Source: Clytia hemisphaerica
Lineage: Eukaryota > Cnidaria > Hydrozoa > Leptothecata > Clytiidae
Direction: 5' to 3'
Assembly (NCBI GenBank): GCA_902728285.1
Contig: CACVBU010000236.1
Location: 124,001 to 188,000 of the forward strand
Length of the DNA stretch: 64,000 nucleotides
Made by a program: the position numbers and the translations under genes. A model generated the notes under the pieces. It saw only the letters and a list, made by a program, of their open reading frames with translations, had not been told where the DNA came from and ran no database searches. This document shows positions 55,901-64,000 of this stretch, one piece after another; the stretch's first letter is position 1, and every line of letters begins with the position of its first letter.

Positions 55901-56202
55901 CGGGGGGGGGGGGTACTTTGGCAAAATGGGGTTCAGGGATGTGGAGATGGTCAGGGTATCTTTTTTCACTTCCACCAGTCCCACGTAGGGTCGCAAAAAC
56001 TCCCAAAAATCAGTCCCTCGAGGTACCTTTTTGGGGGATTTTGAGAGAAAAAGTAGAACATTTTGAGAATTTGCCAGGTTTAGTCTCATTCAGGGTCACC
56101 TTTAAAAAAAAAACAAGTCCCACGTAGGGTTCATTTATCGAACCTCGGTGGTACAACCCCCGTAGGTCGGTAAGGGTAGTACTCTCCAGGCCCCACGGGG
56201 GA
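55901..56202. mobile_element. G-run-capped repeat, second GGGTACT copy
   Basis: It has a CCCCGGGGGGGGGGGGTACT head, repeated CCCACGTAGGGT motifs and a tail at GTCGGTAAGGGTAGTACTC. It resembles 24356-24612. Confidence 0.5.
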
Positions 56203-56638
56203 GTGACCCAGTAAGAAATGTTTTGCTTTTGATAAAGTTGCGTGTCAACTTAAGGTGCAGAAGATCAAGGTTCAAGGGGAAGTCTCTTTTTTTAAGAATC
56301 TAAAAATCCAGTGAGAAAGCAAGTCCAAATGGGATTCTTAAGATTTGTTCACTGTAGGAAATAGATTGCAGCAGGTTCCAAAGAATCAAATATGTAATCT
56401 AGTATGTTTTAGGTCATTTTTTTCACCGGGGACGCCGGTAATATTGCCGAGGGTAAAGGACCACCGAGGCCGTAAAAAAAGTGCTCTCCAAATTAGAAAC
56501 CAAATCTGCAAGTAATTCAAGCAGTCATGATTTAACCGCGCACTCAAAAACTTTGACTTTCAATATAAGTTTTTCCCATTTCGCAAAGCCTGTATAACTG
56601 AAACTTTATAACTATAACTAAATTATGTTACATTTTAC

Positions 56639-59600
56639 CTTTTATCAGGACAGCCTTCGACGTATCGGACTCCATACATACGGCCATCTCTTAAGAGTCC
56701 TGGCTTGATGGCTGGTAGCCTCTTATTGGTTTCTATAGATTGTCTTTGGATCTTATCTGATTGCCAGTCAGTCCAGTAAAGAATAGAATCTGAATTGGTG
56801 ACACTGAATGGATGCAACACCTGGTAACCCGAAAATAAGAATAATATGATATCTCGACTTAGGCCTCGCTAATTTCCACTCAAACGGGGAATGTTGTTCG
56901 AATAACAGAGGGATTCGAATTAGAGAAAGTGTTTTAAGAAGGTTTCTCTTGACAGGAACTAATAAGTTCGAATTATAGAAAGATTCGAATAATAGAAGTT
57001 CGAAAAACGAGAGTTTTCTGTACTTAGAAGTGTGTAATTACGAACCTTAAATTACGAACCTTAGATTACGAACCTTAGATTACGAACCTTAGATTACGAA
57101 CCTTAGATTACGAACCTTAGATTACGAACCTTAGATTACGAACCTTAGATTACGAACCTTAGATTACGAACCTTAGATTACGAACCTTAGATTACGAAAC
57201 TTAGCTTCAACCTACTCGCTGACTAAAAAAGATGAAGTTATGTATGTATTTTGAAGTTAGCTGTCGAGATTCAGAAAGGAAAAACTTTTTGCTAGCCCCT
57301 TAGAATCTACATATTCACCCTATCAATATAAAGAATATTTCAATAAAGATTTTTTACCGAAACATCAAAATAACTTACTGTTTTAGATATGATCTCGACT
57401 TTTTTTGGTCCATCAAGTTTCATGCACGCCACGTGCAGAAATTTATAATCCGTCCAACATAATCGATTTCTTTTGTAATCCAACGTCAATCCATTTGGTT
57501 GATTGACATCTCGATAATCCAAAAGCACTCTCCGGTTGCGTCCGCTCATGTCTGCCACTTCGATTTTCGGATAAAAATAATTCCAATCAGTCCAGTAAAT
57601 TTTCCTGTAGGATAAAAAGTTTTGGGTTAAGTAGCAGGATAAATTCATTCTTACAATACAATTTCCTTCTCGTAAATAAAGGGCGACGTTCAAAGATGGG
57701 CGTACACTTCTAGACGTTTTGAAAAAAAAATAAACAAAGCTTTTTTTACAAATACTCAAAGTTTCTTGTTTTTTTAAAGCATTTAATCGGTTGGTTTTCA
57801 GAAAAATATTTCAGTTGATGTCCAGTAGATATTGCACCCCTGTCTTGTTACCCGGTGTTAAGCAAGGTATGTTAACTATCACAAATTTAGAAAGATGACG
57901 GATCACTCAAAATTCAATATGGAGGAATGCGTAAGTTTTTTGCAACCTTTTGTCAAAATCTATAAAAAGTCATGGATACTAATCTGTGTTTTGGCCAAAA
58001 ATGTTGATGCAAATCTGAAAAATATCTCCAAGAAAAAGATTTATGGAAATCTAAAATCGCTTTCGAAAATCAAAACGCTGCAGAGAAAGGCTTCAGATAC
58101 GTACGGCTATTATTACATAGATTAGAATCAACAAAGTTCCTTTGAAAATCAACAAGAAACCGAAGCGACGAAGCCGCTGCTTCTTCAAAACGGACATACA
58201 GCAAACACTACGGACAGCAAAATATAAATTAATTAATGACATTATCATATTCAGTTTCAGGTGATTCAATTCAAGCAAATCTTTTTAAAATTGAATTCTG
58301 CTTACCCCTCATTTGGATCACATAAAATATCTCGTGGTTGATAAATATCATCCTTGAAAAGTACGACAGATTTTGAACCGTCTAAAAATCCGACGGATAT
58401 TTGACGGGATTTCGATTCTGTCCAGTAGATTCGTCGCCCGATCCAATCAACCGCGATACCTATGGCAAATTAATTAGACATTGTAACATTTGACTTACTA
58501 TCTGACTGAATGAAGTCTATCATTCAAGTTAAAAGACTTTAAAAATTCTAAAAAGTTTGTGTTTTCTCGTTGGTGAACTGCATTGTTATAGAGTGAAACC
58601 TTGATTATCCCTTTTGTCGGTCAGCGATGTTGGACCTAAAATGTTCACCTCCTTTCAATCTTTCTCGTTATATGAAATACATTCGAGTTCAGTATACACG
58701 TTTTTCTACAAGAACAATCTTTATTTTAACATAAGGCTTTTAGGCTAAAACTTTAAGATCATTGTTAGGCTTTGCAAACTCTAGACCGTCCATTTTTTTT
58801 TGAAATGACAACAGAATTCCCACAAAATGCTCAGAATAATAAAACCGTAAGAACATATTAGGCTTTTCTTACAAAAAAGGTTTTCGTAAGAGAGAGATGA
58901 GAGTGTACCGTTTTTGTTCTTACCCTCTGGAAATGCTAGTCCTTGGAACAAAACTTGATGACTTGGTGAATTGGTACTTATTTTGCCAATGTATCCATCG
59001 ACGACATCCGTGAAGTAGATATTCTCCATTAAACAATCATATTCAACATCCACCAAGTAATTTAACTGTTTCGATTTGAACGCATATGTCAATGATGATA
59101 AACGTCCTTCAAGATCGATTCGTTTGATTGTCCCACTCTGAGCAACAAGGAGGTATTTCTCTAAATGAACAAATAAAGCTTAATGAGGTGCTGATGAGAC
59201 ATTAAATTTCCAGCCGAAGATTTTTTTAGCCTCCCAGGCAAGCAGAAACGATGCCTTAAAATTAAAAACCAAGGATTTATTATACACTGGATATACAAGT
59301 AACATATTTTTGCTGATTTCTCGTGTAGTAGCTATGTCCGCAGTAATGATATTATTGTTCACTCTCCTTCCCTCATTAAATGAATTTTTGAAGCATTTTT
59401 ATTGCATTTCTTATCGAAAATCACTCATCCAATTCCCAAAAGAGACTTAAAACTTTCCTGTGAGAGTCAGATTCTTCCACTTAATTGATAATTATAAGTC
59501 GTTATGACGTTTCAAGCTGTGAGAAAAATGCAAAAGACGTGTTGTGTATAAGAAATTTAATGTTGACACCGGAAACTTTCAAACTTCAACCTCAAAAAAA

Positions 59601-62600
59601 CCACCTTGCCACCACGTGCCTCCAAAGGATTTTCATACCACAGTGGAGCCAAGACACTCAAGTCTTATGTATCTTAATTTCAGCTCTTCTGGGAACAGTC
59701 TTGGAAAGATATTTCCAATTGAAAATTTTGTGTCACTATAAGCATTTTGGCTGGATTTGTACTAGTAATCTCATGGTTGTGAGGGAAATTCGGGATAAAT
59801 TTCTCGAGGTCAATTTTGAAATTTTTTGAAATTTCCCGAGTGCAACGAGGGAAATTTAAAAGATTTCGAAACTTGACCGAGGGTAATTTATCCAGAATTT
59901 CACGAAAACAAGCATGGGATTCCTAGTTAATCTCATGGTTTGGATTGAAATTCTAACAATTCTGAAAGACGTCAATTTAACACTGGAAATCAACCTGGAA
60001 CTTTAAAAAGAGGTCTCAAAAAAGTCATAGAAACGCGAATCGAGTTTTGATTGGATAGTATTCCATTTACTTAAGCCTTCGAAGTTATTAAGAACTTCGA
60101 AAAAAGTGATGAGTTTCCAAACGATGAAAATTTCACTCTTGCGGGAAATTACAAAATCTAGGAGGGAAATTACAAAAGCTAGGAGGGAAATTACAAGTTC
60201 ACGGGGAATAACAAATTAACGTAAGCAAAAACGTCAATCGAATTTCAATAAACCACGAGATTACTTGTCTAATGATGTTTTTCTCACATTAGATTTCACA
60301 GATGTATCTGGGCTTGGAATACTAGCCTTACTTTCAAACTTTTTTTTCTGTAAATGTACAAAAAGAAAGTGCTAGAGAACTTTTTGAAAATAAGACTGAT
60401 GAACATTTTTATAGACATCTTCGAGCCGCCATGACAGTTGTCCTTTGCGGACAAAGCTAGAACATCATTGTTTTCTGAAACAAAGGAAATACAATGATCG
60501 CTCTCCATCGTTTCATGAGTCGTTTATCCAGTGTATAATAAATCTTTGGTATAACGAATTATGGATAGCATGACATTAAATCTTTTTTGTTTTCTTATTT
60601 TCATTTTTCGCCTTCTTGTGGTAAATGCTATTTCTAATCTAGCGTTCGTATGAAAACCACTCGGGCCGATCAACTTATTTAGTAAATAAGTGGCTTCAAA
60701 TCGCATGTATGAAATTCATCTCGAGCTCGAATGTTTGTCTGGCACCCAGATGCAGAAATTTTCATCCGACACGCTAAAGCTCTAAAGGTCGGAAAAATTT
60801 TCAACATCTGGAAGGTTTAGATTACGGAATTTTTCAAAACAGCTTCATGGATTTTGCAGTGAGAGGTCTGGTAACTGGCTCGTTTTCGGGGATTGGCGGG
60901 TCCAACTGATTAACTTTACGCGCAAGGGTAATTGAACCCGACTGGGGACATAAAAGGCAGACCATCATTCCTCTCCGATGGGAAATTAGACCGTTCCTTT
61001 AGAGCTTTAGCTTGGACGGTCGCCAATCTGCCATCGGAATATCAGATAACCGAATGTATACTTCAAACCATAAAGTGAAACAAGAATTACTTGGTTTTGG
61101 ATTGTTATAAAAAGTCTCATCTGGTTGGTAATCTACTTCCAGTTTGGGAATGAGAGTTGGTGGTTGCCCAGTGGTTTCAAATCCTGTGGAAGTAACTTCG
61201 ATAGCATTTGAGGAGACACGTGGTGATTCTGTTGTTGTAGTACCTCCACCAGCAGGTTTCAATCCACCTTAAAAAAATAAAGGAAGAGATTATAGGTGAC
61301 GAGTTAGTAAGACAGTGGGGATCTTATAAAAATTTGATTGTGACATCTCTTTTCGGAAAATCAGAGGGGATGTTTGGTTGAATTATTGACCGAACCTTCC
61401 CTCTACTTTTCAAAAGTCGCTCAACTTTTGTCCAGCTTATTTCATAACTAAATTTTCAATCAGAATTATGGCAATAACCTCGCCCATTTGATTTTAGAGG
61501 TTGTTCCATGGTTGCTGTGAAAATGGAGAAGTCGGAGAGTTTAAAAATGTTAGATCAGCAAAAAAAAATCTTCTGTCTATTTTTTATTCTCTGTTTTTTT
61601 TTTTACTTGAAAATATTTCATAAATACCGAAATCGTCCCAAAATACAACAAGACGACTTGAAGTCGAAAATTTCGCCTAGAATTTGAACTACATGGGAAA
61701 AACAAGAAGTAGATGAAGCTAATCTGAAATTTACTTTACATCGAGCCTTGATGAAACAATTTTACAACAAGAACAACGAGGCTTAAAATCGCTAAAAATG
61801 TAAGACCAATTTCAAACTCTCATAAAGTATATGCTTATAAAAAATAGATATGCTCTTATTACACGCCATCCCTTGGTGTTTACTTTGTAAGAACTAATTA
61901 CAGAAAGGTATATCACCATCTATCAAGAGTTATTGATTTGATTCTTATAAAGTAAATGCTTATAAGAAAAATAAATATGCTCATATTGTGCCCCATCCCT
62001 TGTTTACTTTGTAAGAACTAATTACCGAAAGGTATATCACCGTCTATCAAGAGTTATTGATTTGATTCTTATAAAGTATATGCTTATAAGAAAAATAAAT
62101 ATGCTCATATTGTACACTATCCCTTGTTTACTTTGTAAAAACTAATTACCGAAAGGTATATCACCGTCTATCAAGAGTTATTGATTTGATTCTTATAAAG
62201 TATATGCTCATAAGAAAAATAAATATGCTCATATTGTGCGCCGTCCCTTGTTTACTTTGTAAAAACTAATTTCCGAAAGGTATATCACCGTCTATCAAGA
62301 GTTATTGATTTGATTCTTATAAAGTATATGTTTATAAGAAAAATAAATATGCTCATATTGTGCCCCATCCCTTGTTTACTTTGTAAGAACTAATTACCGA
62401 AAGGTATATCACCGTCTATCAAGAGTTATTGATTTGATTCTCATAAAGTATATGCTTATAAGAAAAATAAATATGCTCATATTGTGCCCCATCCCTTGTT
62501 TACTTTGTAACTGTGAAGCTAAAGACACAAAGATATAATGACGTAATCACAAGAAAACCTGCGAAGATCTTCCGTGGTTATACGAGCGTGTAATTTGTAA

Positions 62601-63335
62601 ATTGATTTTAGTGAGTTCCTCCACCGTATCAGATTCTGTAAAAGGTTGTTGCTGTTTTCACAGCATGCTATCAGTGGTCACCAGTTCTTTGATCTAATTT
62701 GTTTTTTACTTTATTTAAAGGGTTGAATTTTAATTTTCAAAATAAATCGCTTTTACCAAGCGAATTTTACTAAGGTAAATTGTTTAATATGATTTCTTTA
62801 GTAATTTTTATTTGGTTATAATTCGGTTTTAATTCGGTTTGCACTGACAGCTAGAGTACATACCCTTTGGATAATTGTTTTAAAAAAACAGTCATTTATC
62901 AGATTTGATTAAAATTAAGTTTGTTTTAAGTTGAAGATGTCTCAAATAAAAGATTGATTAATTAACTAATCAAATAGAGCTTCGATCTTCCCTTTTTTCT
63001 TTATATAGAAATATTGTAAATTTTTTTTGGTATAAACTTTTTAAAGAAATATTGTAAGTTTTTTTGGTATAAACTTTTTAAATTTTTTCTGGTATAGAAT
63101 GTTTAAAGTTTTCTCTTTCTATTTCTTTTCTTATGAGTGCTAAGGAACCATGTTTCTTACCTCTATGTTATAAACCTTAGCCATGAGGTAGCGGAAACAT
63201 TAACAGCTGAATGGTGGCATAACTCCAAAGAAACGCAGGATAAGTATTTGCTAGTAATAAACTATGAAAAATTCGTTTCTTACCGTTGTCATTTTCGTTG
63301 TCATTTTCGAAATTTGGTGTTGTAGCATTAGCCAT
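56639..63335 (-). CDS. YWTD beta-propeller protein (nidogen/LRP-like), 6 exons seen
   Basis: Exons with matching phases: 63284-63335 (ATG), 61091-61267, 58924-59160, 58306-58459, 57379-57604, 56639-56820. The last ends at a donor (GTAAAA), so the 3' end is missing or not recognised. The product so far is about 342 residues. Residues 1-75 are an acidic, then Thr/Ser/Pro-rich linker with no signal peptide. The rest forms a six-bladed YWTD propeller: IYFTD, RIYWTES, KIYWTDW, LCWTDY and LYWTDW, with spacing and a PKIEVADMSGRNRR / QPNGLTLDY pattern closest to the nidogen propeller by eye. Nidogen and LDL-receptor-type proteins are extracellular, so the missing signal peptide is odd; an upstream exon or alternative start may exist. 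No EGF or LDLa modules were found in the window. Confidence 0.75.
57034..57202 (+). repeat. 14-bp minisatellite ATTACGAACCTTAG, about 12 copies
   Basis: A near-perfect head-to-tail array lies in the last visible intron of the YWTD gene. Only edge units vary (AATTACGAACCTTAA at the start, ATTACGAAACTTAG at the end). Confidence 0.95.
59760..60269. mobile_element. MITE in YWTD gene intron
   Basis: The ends ACTAGTAATCTCATGGTT and AACCACGAGATTACTTGT are inverted. A third internal copy of TAATCTCATGGTTT is near 59929. Non-coding. Confidence 0.5.
60739..61046. mobile_element. MITE beside a splice donor of the YWTD gene
   Basis: A right end GCCATCGGAATATCAGATAA matches the inverted left end of the element at 50041. 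CTAAAGCTCTAAAGG and CCTTTAGAGCTTTAG form an inner inverted pair. It ends about 45 bases from exon 61091-61267. Confidence 0.4.
61820..62516 (+). repeat. 124-bp satellite-like array, about 5.6 units
   Basis: TTATTGATTTGATTCTTATA recurs near 61932, 62056, 62180, 62304 and 62429. The units are nearly identical to each other and match the short array at 46504. The array lies in the first intron of the YWTD gene. Confidence 0.9.
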
Positions 63336-64000
63336 TTTGTTAGAGATCTTGAGTTGAGTTAAGTTGAATTGAGTTGAACTTAGTTATAGTTTGAAAACTT
63401 GAGTTGAAAGGGATATTTTAAAAATATTCCTAAGGTTTTATTCGTCGGTTTTATTTGTCTCTTTTGTTCCTTTTGTTAATTTTGTTTTGTTCCTTTTGTT
63501 TTGTTTTTGGTATCTATTGTGTTCTTGTAGATAGCTATTGTTTTAAAGATGTGGTATGGTTTTTTCTCATTGGTTAGTTTCTTCGAATGCGTCACGTGTT
63601 AATGCAATTTGTTTTTATTGGTTGAAGCGTTTTTGAGGTTCACGTGTTTGTTGAGGCGGTTTTAGAGGTGATGGTGGTGATGGGCGTGTAACGTATTTTC
63701 TAGCTATTATTTGATCTGATTGGCTTAGGATATTGTAATATATCACGTGGTAGTTTCTTTTCATTTTGGTTGGTTAAAATGCTTGAATGCGTCATACTTA
63801 TGAGTATAATGTTTTTTGTATGTTATTTTCATGTCGTCTTTTGGATATGTTATTGTTTTTGACTAATTTAGGTGTGATTTGAAATTTCACGTGTTTTCGT
63901 TAAATTTTCATTCTCAATTACGTAACGATAATTTCGAAATTTTCAAAAATTTCACATCTTGGTGTTATAATTTTATTTCATGTGAGTTTCCGATTTTGAT

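Noticed and set aside
57034..57202. CRISPR-like direct repeats
   Set aside because: Units abut with no unique spacers and the genome is eukaryotic; it is a minisatellite.
61820..62516. CRISPR-like array of 124-bp spaced motifs
   Set aside because: The whole 124-base unit is repeated; there are no variable spacers.
63137..63325. Plus-strand ORF at the right end
   Set aside because: It overlaps the minus-strand start exon of the YWTD gene, which has matching splice phase, and shows no domain.

Overview
The window looks like nuclear DNA of an invertebrate animal, most likely a cnidarian and possibly a hydrozoan. It is AT-rich and gene-sparse, full of short inverted-repeat transposons, and its genes have many GT-AG introns. 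Three things point to Cnidaria: a neuropeptide precursor with 17 short PRLG-Arg/Lys units separated by acidic residues, a Ty3/gypsy retrovirus-like element with an envelope gene, and splice acceptors only 5-7 bases before the start codon in five unrelated genes. The last pattern is what spliced-leader trans-splicing produces. The assignment is inference; no ribosomal or mitochondrial marker is present.

Layout, left to right. About 2.6-3.7 kb (minus): two exons with the start of an animal haem-peroxidase domain. 4.0-14.2 kb (minus): a complete ten-exon CRTAC1-like gene (signal peptide, FG-GAP/VCBS repeats, ASPIC domain). 14-22 kb: mostly repeats, including tRNA-derived SINEs and nested MITEs. 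22.75-23.6 kb (plus): the VPRL-amide precursor. 26.7-28.25 kb (minus): a single-exon Mab-21/cGAS-like nucleotidyltransferase-fold protein with two membrane segments. 28.97-39.79 kb (minus): a full-length LTR retroelement with a 5-bp target duplication and near-identical LTRs. 39.8-44.5 kb: stacked DNA transposons. 44.65-45.6 kb (plus): a divergent class A GPCR with one frame break. 48.4-51.0 kb (minus): a complete four-exon SLC25A29 mitochondrial carrier. 56.6-63.3 kb (minus): six exons of a YWTD beta-propeller protein. Satellite-like arrays of one 124-bp unit lie at 46.5 and 61.8 kb.

The host genes do not form an obvious pathway. The retroelement is the most unusual object. Its pol carries protease, RT, RNase H, integrase and a chromodomain, and is joined to gag through a TGA-CTAG stop of the leaky type. 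Its envelope-like protein carries a second retropepsin-like domain and a second membrane segment after the usual transmembrane anchor. The gag frame is broken twice. The element's 3' LTR points at the Mab-21-like gene about 0.7 kb away.

Exon boundaries were read by eye from splice consensus and phase continuity; they have not been tested against transcripts.
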